A DNA stretch of 64,000 nucleotides, from positions 3,906,001-3,970,000 of the forward strand of contig NZ_JAZIFX010000001.1 of NCBI RefSeq assembly GCF_036634175.1, given 5' to 3'. Shown piece after piece: positions 52,796 through 60,787 of the stretch. Made by a program: the position numbers and the translations under genes. Origin of the DNA: Streptomyces sp. P9-A2 (GTDB lineage Bacteria > Actinomycetota > Actinomycetes > Streptomycetales > Streptomycetaceae). Numbering within the stretch: the first letter of the stretch is position 1; each line of letters begins with the position of its first letter. The notes under the pieces are model-generated. The model was not told the DNA's origin, ran no database searches, and saw nothing but the letters and a program-made list of their open reading frames with translations.

Positions 52796-53962
52796 TCAGT
52801 TCTGCGTCTGCAACTGATCGAGCTGCCGCCGCACATGGTCCAGGGCGCCCTCCCGCCGGCCGGGCACACGACTACGCAACTCCGCCAGCGACAAGCCGAG
52901 TTCGCGGGCCCGATCCGGGTCGCCGATCCGGCCCCACTGGTGGTGCGCCCGGTCCACCGCGGTTTCGACGGAGGAAGCGTCCGCCGCCTGCCCGGTGTTG
53001 AGCCGTGCGGCGGCCACCGCCAGCCAGATGTGGCAGCTGAGTGCCGCGTCCCCGGCCAGCATCGCCAGATCCGCGCGCACCTCGGCCCAGTGCAGCGCCT
53101 CCTCGGAGGCGGGCCCGTGGGCGAGGGCGGCGCTCCGCTCGTGCCGCGTGGCGAGCGCGTGGGCATCGGCGTGGCGGCCGGACCGTACGGCCTGGGTGAT
53201 GACCGTGTGCGGGTCTCCCGGCACGGGTCCGGTTCCGCGCCGCGCCAGAACGAATCCGGGGTGCGCGCCCTCCGCGGCGGCCCGGACCAGCGCCTGCTGG
53301 TGCAACTCCTCGTCCGGCGGGCGCCGTCCACTGCGCAGCAGCGTCCCGACCGCTTTCATGTACACCGGTTCCGCGACCGTACGACGGGAGCGGGAGGGCG
53401 GCGGCGCGATGCGGCCGTAGACGGCGGTGTCGCGACCGGAGTCGAGCGCGGGCGGGAGCGCGAGCGGGACCGAAGCCGGCGCCGGACCCGGCGGACCCGG
53501 CGGTTGCGTGATCCCCAGTGCCTGCCAGGTCTCCTGGTCCGCGTGCAGGTCGAGGATCAGCGTCGTGACACCCGGGGGACGCAGTCGCAGCTCGTCCCGG
53601 AACCAGTGCCACGGGAACGCCGTGTAGCGCACGGTCGACGCGGTGGTGCGGGCCAGCGCCAGATGGGGCAGCCGCTGGCGGCGGTCGAGCAGCAGTTGCC
53701 CCACGACGTACAGGGTGAGCGGTCCGGGTGCGATCGCGGCGGCGCGCAGCCGGGTCAGGACCGCCTGCGGCTCCAGCGGGTCGGCGAGCTCGACGACGTT
53801 CGCGGTCTCCGTGCCGGACAGGACGGCGGGCGGCACGGCCGCGAGGACGGGAAGCACGGACGCCGCGTCCACCAGCCGCCCCCGCCCGGACGGCGAGGCC
53901 GCCAGCAGCAGCACGGTTCCGGGCGCGGCCCCGGGCGCGCTTCCGGGTGTGGTCCCGGGCAT
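52796..53962 (-). CDS. Degenerate caspase-like protein with helical C terminus
   Basis: A 388-residue protein. The first about 150 residues show a strand-helix rhythm like a caspase fold: GTVLLLAASPSGRGRL, then PLTLYVVGQLLLDRRQRLPH where an active caspase has YFxGHG, and VTTLILDLHADQETW where it has LDCCxxG. Both catalytic residues are replaced. After a Pro-rich linker, the second half is helical with repeated Ala-rich pairs (LHQQALVRAAAEGAHPGFVL, ALHWAEVRADLAMLAGDAAL), like TPR-type repeats. The ATG follows GGGAGGGAAC. It probably acts as a non-catalytic partner or regulator of the active caspase downstream. The caspase relation is an inference from spacing and secondary structure. Confidence 0.6.
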   Translation of the reverse strand: MPGTTPGSAPGAAPGTVLLLAASPSGRGRLVDAASVLPVLAAVPPAVLSGTETANVVELADPLEPQAVLTRLRAAAIAPGPLTLYVVGQLLLDRRQRLPHLALARTTASTVRYTAFPWHWFRDELRLRPPGVTTLILDLHADQETWQALGITQPPGPPGPAPASVPLALPPALDSGRDTAVYGRIAPPPSRSRRTVAEPVYMKAVGTLLRSGRRPPDEELHQQALVRAAAEGAHPGFVLARRGTGPVPGDPHTVITQAVRSGRHADAHALATRHERSAALAHGPASEEALHWAEVRADLAMLAGDAALSCHIWLAVAAARLNTGQAADASSVETAVDRAHHQWGRIGDPDRARELGLSLAELRSRVPGRREGALDHVRRQLDQLQTQN

Positions 53963-54033
53963 GTTCCCTCCCCCTGTCGATCACGACCCAGAGCAGCACC
54001 GTAACCGCTGCGGCTCCCACAAGGGGCCTCGGA

Positions 54034-55302
54034 TCAATGAACGTCCCCCTTCGAGGCGTTCGCCCTCGGCCCACCGGTCCGGCGCACCGCGAAGACCGTG
54101 GTGTCGTCGTCCAGGCGGCCGCCGCTGTGCCGGAGCGTCCCGTCCCGTACGACGACGGCCAGCCGGGCCGGTTCGGCGGCGCGCGCGTCCCGTGCGACCG
54201 CCCGCGCCACGTCCTCGGCGAGCGGGTAGAACGTCCCGGCGGCATCGCGCGCCTCGGTCACCCCGTCGGTGACCACCAGCAGCGTCTCGTCGGCGGCCAG
54301 CGGCAGCCGGTGCACGCGCACCGGTGCCGGATCCAGCTCGCGCAGGCCCAGCGGAAGCCCACCGGTCGCCGGCAACGGCCGTACACCGCCGGGGCCGACG
54401 GCCAGCGGCGGTTCATGGCCGAAGACCACGGCCTCCACCGTACCGGGACCCGCCGGGGCCGAAACCGCCGTGCCGGGACCCGCCGTGCCGGAACCCGCCG
54501 GGGCCGGGCGATCCGCCGGGAAGCCGAGCAGTACGGCGGTGGCGAAGCGGTCGCCGTCGGCCCGGCCGAGGGCCGCGGTGTAACCCCGGTGCCTCAGCAT
54601 CCGCTCCTCCAGGCGCTCGGCCACGGCCGCCAGTTCCGGCTCGTGAAAGCCCGCCTCGCGGAACGTGCCGAGCAGTACCGCCGCCGTCTCCACCGCACCC
54701 AGCCCCTTGCCCTGCACGTCCCCGACCAGGACCCGGGTGCCGTACGGGCTCGGCTGGATGTCGTAGAAGTCGCCGCCGACCCGGGCACCGGCGTCCGCGG
54801 CGAGATAGACGCCGGCGTGCTCCAGACCGCCCCAGGACGGCGGCAGGGGGCGCAGCACCGTACGGCGGACCGTGTCGGCGACGTTCCGCATGTGCAGCGC
54901 GCGACTCTCGCCGCGGACCCGGACCGCGCATGCCAGCGTCGCCAGGACTCCGCCGACGGCGACGAGGATGAAGTCGGGCAGCCCTGTCTGGAACTCGTGC
55001 GGCCAGGCGTTGTCCATGATCGTGAAGGCGGCGAGCGAGAGCGCCGCGAACGCGGCCGTGCCCCACACCCCGCAGATCGCGGCCGCGATGCCCGGGACCA
55101 GCACGATCCAGGAGATGATCCGGAACTCGCCGGTGGTGTGGTAGCCGATCACCACGATGGCGACCAGCAGCAGGAGCGGCGGCACCCACGCGACACTGCG
55201 CCCTTTCACGTACAGCATTTCGTGCCGGTACGTGATCTTCCGGCGGCCGGCCCGGGGGTACCGCCGGCCGTGCGGGCCGAGTCCCCTGTTGCCCTGGCGC
55301 AC
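54034..55302 (-). CDS. Membrane-bound SpoIIE-type PP2C phosphatase
   Basis: About 422 residues. A basic N terminus is followed by three to four hydrophobic segments (VAWVPPLLLLVAIVVIGYHT, ISWIVLVPGIAAAICGVWG, LPDFILVAVGGVLATLACAV). The SpoIIE domain has LRPLPPSWGGLEHAGVYLAA, RVGGDFYDIQPSPYGTRVLV, GDVQGKGLGAVETAAVLLG and VFGHEPPLAV, then TLLVVTDGVTEARDAAG and a DDDTTVFAV end, with all metal Asp positions present. The GTG at 55302 is preferred because it keeps the basic N terminus; an ATG at 55218 is the alternative. It lies 71 bp upstream of the degenerate caspase gene and may head the same operon. Confidence 0.88.
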   Translation of the reverse strand: MRQGNRGLGPHGRRYPRAGRRKITYRHEMLYVKGRSVAWVPPLLLLVAIVVIGYHTTGEFRIISWIVLVPGIAAAICGVWGTAAFAALSLAAFTIMDNAWPHEFQTGLPDFILVAVGGVLATLACAVRVRGESRALHMRNVADTVRRTVLRPLPPSWGGLEHAGVYLAADAGARVGGDFYDIQPSPYGTRVLVGDVQGKGLGAVETAAVLLGTFREAGFHEPELAAVAERLEERMLRHRGYTAALGRADGDRFATAVLLGFPADRPAPAGSGTAGPGTAVSAPAGPGTVEAVVFGHEPPLAVGPGGVRPLPATGGLPLGLRELDPAPVRVHRLPLAADETLLVVTDGVTEARDAAGTFYPLAEDVARAVARDARAAEPARLAVVVRDGTLRHSGGRLDDDTTVFAVRRTGGPRANASKGDVH

Positions 55303-55370
55303 CGCCCCAGCGAAGCACGCGGACGCACGGCCCGCATCCGGCCTGTACGGAATGCAGGGCGGGAGCAGGG

Positions 55371-55425
55371 CAGGAGCAGGGCAGGAGCAGGGCAGGAGCA
55401 GGGCAGGAGCAGGGCAGGAGCAGGG
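55371..55425. repeat. Five perfect 11-bp tandem repeats
   Basis: Five exact copies of caggagcaggg with a near copy (cgggagcaggg) before them. They lie between the divergent PP2C and membrane-protein genes; the spacing is about one helical turn. Confidence 0.95.
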
Positions 55426-55527
55426 CAGAATCGAGAATATGTTCGAGATAAGTTCGGGCGGCCGAGTTGCCGGGTGACCCGCACAGGTGTGCGCTGGAGG
55501 CGGGGGCGAGGAGAGAGGAGTGCGCTC

Positions 55528-55971
55528 ATGGCTCATGCGGCACCCAGACCCCGGATCATGCCCAGGCAGCGGCCGGACAGGATCCGCGTCTTCAGTGAGC
55601 GGGCCCACGCCGTCGCCAAGCTGGCGGTGCCCGTCGCCCTCGGGCTCGTCTACGGCTACTGGGCGGCGGCCAACCGGCGTTATGGCGGTCCCGTCACCGG
55701 TTGGAACATCCTGTTCGGCTTCCTCACCGCGCTGGCGTTCGCCGCCCTGTGCATGGCCCTGCTGAGCATCGGGCCGAAGCTGCGGCGCGAGGTGCACGCC
55801 GTGCTGTGGGGCGCCTTCTCCGGCGCCGCGGTCGGCTTCCTGGTCAGCCAGTCCAACATGAGCGTGATGCGGTCGACCGGGCTGGGAGTGGCGGCGGCGG
55901 CGGGCGTCTTCGCCTTCCTGTTCTACCGGTACTACACGCACGAGGACGCGCAGGGCCACCGCATCGAGTGA
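55528..55971 (+). CDS. Integral membrane protein, unknown function
   Basis: A 147-residue protein with a basic N terminus (RPRIMPRQRPDRIRVF) and four hydrophobic segments: LAVPVALGLVYGYWAA, ILFGFLTALAFAALCMALL, VLWGAFSGAAVGFLVS and GLGVAAAAGVFAFLFY. No catalytic motif is seen. ATG 55528 follows gagagaggag. Terminated by the hairpin at 56029-56061. Confidence 0.8.
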   Translation: MAHAAPRPRIMPRQRPDRIRVFSERAHAVAKLAVPVALGLVYGYWAAANRRYGGPVTGWNILFGFLTALAFAALCMALLSIGPKLRREVHAVLWGAFSGAAVGFLVSQSNMSVMRSTGLGVAAAAGVFAFLFYRYYTHEDAQGHRIE

Positions 55972-56028
55972 CGCGATCGTTCCGCCGGGCTGACGGCCTG
56001 CCGTCCTGACCGGCTGATGGCCTGACGG

Positions 56029-56061
56029 GCCCACGACCTGACGGGCCGTCAGGTCGTGGGC
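56029..56061 (+). terminator. Terminator after the small membrane protein
   Basis: 16-bp perfect arms gcccacgacctgacgg/ccgtcaggtcgtgggc around a one-base centre. Confidence 0.85.
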
Positions 56062-56108
56062 ATCCGGACACCTCGGGTACTCCGGATGCCCGCCCTGCGC
56101 TCGCGTAC

Positions 56109-57134
56109 ATGTCCCCCCGCGCCTTGGCTGAAGGGGTGCCGCCCCACGCCGTACCGCCGGAACCGCCGAAACCGCCCCGCCGCGAGCGGACGCCCGCGCG
56201 CCTGCGCAACGCCCTGTCGGCGGCGCTCGTCACCCTGGCGTGCCTGCTCGTGCCCTGTGGCGCGCTCGCGGCCTGGGCGGTGCACGGGCCGGCCGACACC
56301 GAACGGTACGTAGGCGCCATGGCGCCGCTGTCCGCCGACCCCGCCGTGCGCGACGCGGTCGCCGACGCCGTGGGGGACGGGGTCGTACAGGAACTGGACG
56401 CGGGGCCGGCGCGCGACCTGCTCGGGCCGTTCGTACGGGACGCCGCCCGCTCGTTCACCCGCACCGAGGCGTTCGGCACCGTGTGGGAGACGGGGAACCG
56501 GGCCGTCCACGAGGCGGTCCTGCACGCCCTGCGCGACGGGCGGGCGGACCCCGGCCCGGTCACCGTCGACCTCGCGCCCGTCACCGCCGAGGTGAAGCGG
56601 CAACTCGTCGCCGACCGCATGCCGTTCGCCGACCGCATTCCGGTCGAGCACACCCGGATCGTGGTGGTGCCGGCCGGGGAGACGGCCGGGCTCCGGACGG
56701 GGTACCGGCTGCTGGACGCCGCGGCCTTCCGGCTGCCCCTCACGGCCGTCGTCCTGGCCGTCGCCGGGATCGCCGTCGCCGTCCACCGCCGCCGCGCGCT
56801 CACCGCGACCGGGCTCGGCGTCGCCCTGGGCGGCGGCCTGCTCGCCGTCGCAGTCGCGGTCGGCCGCCGGCTCACCCTGGCCGACGTGCCCGAGCCGGTC
56901 CACCGCCCCGCGGTGGGCGTGGTCTACGACGCCCTCACCGCCACGTTGCGCACCGCGTCCTGGACCCTGCTCGCCCTGGGCCTGACGGTGGCCCTCGCCT
57001 GCCTGCTGACAGGCCTCCGCGGGCGCGGTCCCAGCCGGGGTCGGGGGGCGGGAGCGCGGGCCCGCGGTACGGCGTTCGCGGGAGTGGCGGACGAGGACCC
57101 AGGCCGTTGCCGGGACTGCGCCAGCGGCCTGTGA
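56109..57134 (+). CDS. Integral membrane protein, unknown function
   Basis: A 341-residue protein. The N-terminal cytoplasmic tail is Pro/Arg-rich; one membrane helix (LVTLACLLVPCGALAAWAV) is followed by an exported region of about 150 residues (DTERYVGAMAPLSADPAVRD, GTVWETGNRAVHEAVLHALR). Three further helices follow near the C terminus (LPLTAVVLAVAGIAVAV, GVALGGGLLAVAVAVG, LLALGLTVALACLLTGL). The layout recurs in Streptomyces membrane proteins without assigned function. The ATG start has no strong ribosome-binding site visible. Confidence 0.75.
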   Translation: MSPRALAEGVPPHAVPPEPPKPPRRERTPARLRNALSAALVTLACLLVPCGALAAWAVHGPADTERYVGAMAPLSADPAVRDAVADAVGDGVVQELDAGPARDLLGPFVRDAARSFTRTEAFGTVWETGNRAVHEAVLHALRDGRADPGPVTVDLAPVTAEVKRQLVADRMPFADRIPVEHTRIVVVPAGETAGLRTGYRLLDAAAFRLPLTAVVLAVAGIAVAVHRRRALTATGLGVALGGGLLAVAVAVGRRLTLADVPEPVHRPAVGVVYDALTATLRTASWTLLALGLTVALACLLTGLRGRGPSRGRGAGARARGTAFAGVADEDPGRCRDCASGL

Positions 57135-57232
57135 CGAGGCGTGGGACGGATCACCGCAACCCCCCGTCGCCGGTCCTCGTCCTTGAGGGAAAATCTCCAC
57201 GGAACGATCCACCGCGAGCGGAAGGCCGGACG

Positions 57233-58261
57233 TTGGACACAGTGACTGCCGAGACAGCCGAGACGGCCGAGACGGCCGAGTGGGCGGACGCCCGGGAAGG
57301 GGCCGGACGCCGCAGCGGGAAGCGCCGGTCCGGCGGCTGGTCGGCGGCACTGCTCTTCGCCGGGGTGAGCGTGATCGTCGGCTGCCGGGCCGTCGGTACC
57401 GACGCGGTCACCCCCGTGCCCCAACTGCTCGCGTTCCTGCCCTGGCTCCTCGTGCCGACCGCCTTCGGGCTGCTGTTCACCCTGCTCGCCCGGTGGTGGA
57501 CCGGCGCGGTCTGGGGCGTCGTCCTGCTCGGACTGCTGGCCTGGTTCATCGAGCCGTACGGGAAGACCGGCGCGCCCGCCGGGCCGCCCGTCGCCGAGTT
57601 CCGGGTGATGACGTCCAACGTCGAGTTCGGCCGGGCCACCGCCGGGCTGGTCGACGCCGTGCGCCGGCTGAAGCCGGACGTGGTGTTCGTCCAGGAGTGC
57701 GAGTACACCTGCGACGCGCTGCTGCGACGGGAACTGACGGCGGACTACCCGCACCGCCGGGCCGTGGCGGGCGGTGGCTCCGAGGGCTCCGTCATCCTCA
57801 GCCGCTTCCCGCTCAAGGGCACCGCCGGCGTCCCCGGCACCATGGGCATGCCCGGCGCCGTCGCCGACGTCGACGGGCACGACGTACGGCTCCAGCTCGC
57901 CCACCCCATGCCCCCGATCCCCGGCCAGGTGGACGTCTGGGAACGGGAGCTCCGCGGGCTGCGCGACGTCGTCACCGCGGACCCGACGGCCCCGATGGTG
58001 CTCGCCGGGGACTTCAACGCCTCCCAGGACCACGCCGCCTTCCGGCGCCTCCTCGACTCCGGGCTCGTCGACGCCGCCCGGCTCGGCGGCGCCCACCGGG
58101 TCCCGACCTGGCCGGCCAGGACCATGCCGGCGTTCGGCACCCAGATCGACCATGTGCTGGTGTCCCGGCAGTTCGCCGCGGACCGGCCCCGCTTCCTCGA
58201 CCTTCCCGACACCGACCACCGCACCCTGGTCGTCGACCTCGCACTGCACCACGGCGGCTGA
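57233..58261 (+). CDS. Membrane-anchored endonuclease/exonuclease/phosphatase-family protein
   Basis: A 342-residue protein. A short T-A-E repeat opens it, then three membrane helices (SAALLFAGVSVIVGCRAV, LLAFLPWLLVPTAFGLLFTL, VWGVVLLGLLAWFIEPYG). The EEP domain has FRVMTSNVEFGRATAGLVDA, PDVVFVQECEYTCDALL with metal Glu, PMVLAGDFNASQDHAAFRRL with Asp and Asn, and QIDHVLVSRQF with a final DTDHRTLVVDL carrying His. It may act on extracytoplasmic phosphodiesters or nucleic acid. TTG 57233 has GGAAGG 7 bp upstream; the GTG at 57242 is an alternative. Confidence 0.88.
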   Translation: MDTVTAETAETAETAEWADAREGAGRRSGKRRSGGWSAALLFAGVSVIVGCRAVGTDAVTPVPQLLAFLPWLLVPTAFGLLFTLLARWWTGAVWGVVLLGLLAWFIEPYGKTGAPAGPPVAEFRVMTSNVEFGRATAGLVDAVRRLKPDVVFVQECEYTCDALLRRELTADYPHRRAVAGGGSEGSVILSRFPLKGTAGVPGTMGMPGAVADVDGHDVRLQLAHPMPPIPGQVDVWERELRGLRDVVTADPTAPMVLAGDFNASQDHAAFRRLLDSGLVDAARLGGAHRVPTWPARTMPAFGTQIDHVLVSRQFAADRPRFLDLPDTDHRTLVVDLALHHGG

Positions 58262-58291
58262 CCTCCGGCCGACACCTTGCCGCACCCGGAC

Positions 58292-58337
58292 ACGGTGGTG
58301 GGGGCGCGGACACCCCGCAGGGTGCCCGCGCCCCACC
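58292..58337. terminator. Terminator between convergent genes
   Basis: Long imperfect stem (ggtgggggcgcgg... against ...ccgcgccccacc), 31 bp after the EEP-family stop; it could serve both directions. Confidence 0.65.
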
Positions 58338-58350
58338 GCGACCGAAGCCG

Positions 58351-58398
58351 AATCCGTACCGGAATCCGTACCGGAATCCGTACCGGAATCCGTGATGG
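58351..58398. repeat. Four 12-bp tandem repeats
   Basis: Three perfect copies of aatccgtaccgg and a diverged fourth (aatccgtgatgg), in the convergent intergenic region before phoX. Confidence 0.95.
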
Positions 58399-58435
58399 TG
58401 CCCGGTCCCGGTGCCGGTGCCCTTGTTCTTCGGCC

Positions 58436-60532
58436 TCAGACGCCGATGTCGCGGCCGTCGGTACGCCACACGGCGACCACGGCGGGCCGGGGGTACGTGC
58501 CGGGTCCGTCGGGCCAGGTGCTGCCCGGGTTCTCCACCGACGCACCGTCCACCTCACCGGGGTGCTGCACGGCGACGAGCACCCGCCGGTCCTGGACGAT
58601 CGGACCACAGGTCTCCGCGCCCTTCGGCACGGTGAGGAACTGCTTCAGCTCACCGCGGCGGTCGCCGCGGGTGGCGACACCGAAGAGCCCGTCGTGCGAG
58701 CCGAGGGCGGCGCCGTCGGTGGAGATCCACAGGTTGCCGTGGTCGTCGAAGGCGACGTTGTCCGGGCAGGAGATGGGGCTCACGGAGTCCTTCGGGAAGC
58801 CGGCGAAGTACGTCGCCGGGTCCTTCGGGTCGCCCGCGACCAGGAACAGCGACCAGGCGAACCGGGTGCTCTCCGGCCGGTTCCACTGCTCGGTCAGCTC
58901 GAGGATGTGGCCGTGCTTGTTGGCGTTGCGCGGGTTGGCCTCGTCCGCCTTCGGGTGCGCACCGACACCGCGGTTGGTGTTGTTGGTCAGGGCGACGTAG
59001 ACCTTGCCGGTGACCGGGTTGGGCTCGACGTCCTCGGGGCGGTCCATCTTGGTGGCGCCCACCTTGTCGCCGGCGAGCCGCGTGAAGACGAAGACCTCCT
59101 CGGCGGTCATGCCGTCGACGTGCGAGACGGCGCCCCTGGCGGTGGCGGTGGCCAGCGGGATCCACTGGCCGCTGCCGTCGAACTCGCCGTCCTTCGGGAG
59201 CTTGCCGGTGCCGTCGATCTCGATGGCGGGCGAGTCACCGGTGATCCTGGCGACGTAGAGGGTGCCCTCGTCGAGCAGCGTGAGGTTGTGCTCGCGCGCG
59301 GAGCGGCTGTCGCCGTGCCGCATCCGCTTGCTGCCGACGAACTTGTAGAGGTAGTCGAACCGCTCGTCGTCGCCGGAGTACACGACCGGGCGGCCGTCGT
59401 GCGTCAGGCGCACGGTCGCGCCCTCGTGCTTGAAACGGCCGAGCGCGGTGCGCTTGCGCGGGACGGAGTCCGGGTCGTACGGGTCGAGTTCGACGACGTA
59501 GCCGAACCGGTGCGCCTCGTTGGGCTCCTGGGCGAGGTCGAACCGCTTGTCGAACCGCTCCCACTTGCGCTCGGTGGCGCCGGTGCCGATGCCGTACCGC
59601 TTGTCGGTCGCGCGGCCGCTGTTGGCGAAGTACTGGTTGAAGTTCTCCTCGCCGTGCAGGGTCGTGCCCCACGGGGTGGTGCCGCCGGCGCAGTTGTTGA
59701 GGGTGCCGAGCACCTTGCGGCCGGTCGGGTCGGCGGAGGTCTTCACCAGGGCGGAACCGGCGACGGGGCCGGTCAGCCGGAACTCGGAGGTGGCGGTCAG
59801 ACGCCGGTTGAGGTGGTGCCGGGTGACGGGCGTGAGCCTGCCGCTCCTGCGGTCCTCCTCGACGACGACCACGCCCAGACCGTGCGCGGCCCAGCCGATC
59901 TCCACCTGTTCACGGGTGGGGTTGTCGGAGTCGTAGCCGCGGAACATCAGCACCTCGTCGGTGTACTCGTGGTTGGCCACGAGCACCTGACGGCCGCGCT
60001 CACCCTTGAGAGGGAGCAGGGCGAGGAAGTCGACGTTGTATCCGAACTGCCCGGCCTGCGCCTCGGCCGTCTGGTTCTCGGGGTCGAAGGCGGGCGCGCC
60101 GCGCAGGATGGGCTCACCCCAGCGGATGACGACGTTCTGGCCGTAGCCCTCCGGCACGGTGACGGCGTCGGCGGTGTTCGGCGCGACGGGCGTGAACCGC
60201 AGGCCGCGGGCCCCCTTCGGCTTCTGATGCCCGTGACCGTGCCCGTGGCCCTGGCCTCCCTTGCCGGCGACGGGGGCCGCCTGGGCCTCGGGAACACCCG
60301 CGAGGTTGACCGCGCCGGCACCGGCCGCGACCACCGTGACAGCGGCGGCGGCCCGCATCATCGACCGGCGGCTGAGAGCGTCGGAGATGACGTCACCGAC
60401 GTATGCGTTGGAGCTGGTGTTGGGCACCTCGTGGAAGCAGGCGTCACCACACCGGAAACGGCAGGTCATGGCGGACCGGCCGCCGGGGTGCGAACCGGAC
60501 GGCGTCCCGATCAACGGAAGCAGCTTGCGCAC
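58436..60532 (-). CDS. phoX: PhoX-family alkaline phosphatase
   Basis: A 698-residue Tat-exported protein. The twin-arginine signal SRRSMMRAAAAVTVVAAGAG begins near residue 54, after a conserved cytoplasmic stretch. The DUF839/PhoX domain is recognised by VTVPEGYGQNVVIRWGEPIL, FGYNVDFLALLPLKG, VANHEYTDEVLMFRG, CAGGTTPWGTTLHGEENFNQ, RFGYVVELDPYDPDSVPRKR and MDRPEDVEPNPVTGKVYVAL, which carry the Fe/Ca ligands and the catalytic Glu. It releases phosphate outside the cell. A His-Gly repeat (GHGHGHGH) precedes the mature domain. GTG 60532 follows AAGGAGA. A PHO box lies about 70 bp upstream. Confidence 0.93.
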   Translation of the reverse strand: MRKLLPLIGTPSGSHPGGRSAMTCRFRCGDACFHEVPNTSSNAYVGDVISDALSRRSMMRAAAAVTVVAAGAGAVNLAGVPEAQAAPVAGKGGQGHGHGHGHQKPKGARGLRFTPVAPNTADAVTVPEGYGQNVVIRWGEPILRGAPAFDPENQTAEAQAGQFGYNVDFLALLPLKGERGRQVLVANHEYTDEVLMFRGYDSDNPTREQVEIGWAAHGLGVVVVEEDRRSGRLTPVTRHHLNRRLTATSEFRLTGPVAGSALVKTSADPTGRKVLGTLNNCAGGTTPWGTTLHGEENFNQYFANSGRATDKRYGIGTGATERKWERFDKRFDLAQEPNEAHRFGYVVELDPYDPDSVPRKRTALGRFKHEGATVRLTHDGRPVVYSGDDERFDYLYKFVGSKRMRHGDSRSAREHNLTLLDEGTLYVARITGDSPAIEIDGTGKLPKDGEFDGSGQWIPLATATARGAVSHVDGMTAEEVFVFTRLAGDKVGATKMDRPEDVEPNPVTGKVYVALTNNTNRGVGAHPKADEANPRNANKHGHILELTEQWNRPESTRFAWSLFLVAGDPKDPATYFAGFPKDSVSPISCPDNVAFDDHGNLWISTDGAALGSHDGLFGVATRGDRRGELKQFLTVPKGAETCGPIVQDRRVLVAVQHPGEVDGASVENPGSTWPDGPGTYPRPAVVAVWRTDGRDIGV

Positions 60533-60600
60533 GTGTTCTCTCCTTGGATACCCGGGGTGTCAGCGTGACCGTAGGGGTACATACGTGCGGCAGCCGGGCG

Positions 60601-60622
60601 CCGGGGTGAACGGAGAGTGAAC
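60601..60622 (-). promoter_or_regulatory. PHO box upstream of phoX
   Basis: On the minus strand two adjacent 11-bp direct repeats read GTTCACTCTCC and GTTCACCCCGG. They match the Streptomyces PhoP-binding consensus (GTTCACC-like, 11-bp periodicity) and point toward phoX. Confidence 0.75.
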
Positions 60623-60787
60623 CTGCGGCAGCACGAGAAGAGTTACCTGCTTCACTGCACTGCGGCCCACCGGGGCCGAATGGCGCCCTTGACACCCTGC
60701 CCAAGATCACCCACAAGGGCGGCTAACCTTACGTGTCCGTCCTGGCCAGGTATTGACGGGCTACAACTCACGCGAAGGGTTGCGCAC

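Noticed and set aside
58277..60568. A 763-residue plus-strand open frame
   Set aside because: Antisense to phoX, whose own frame has clear family motifs.
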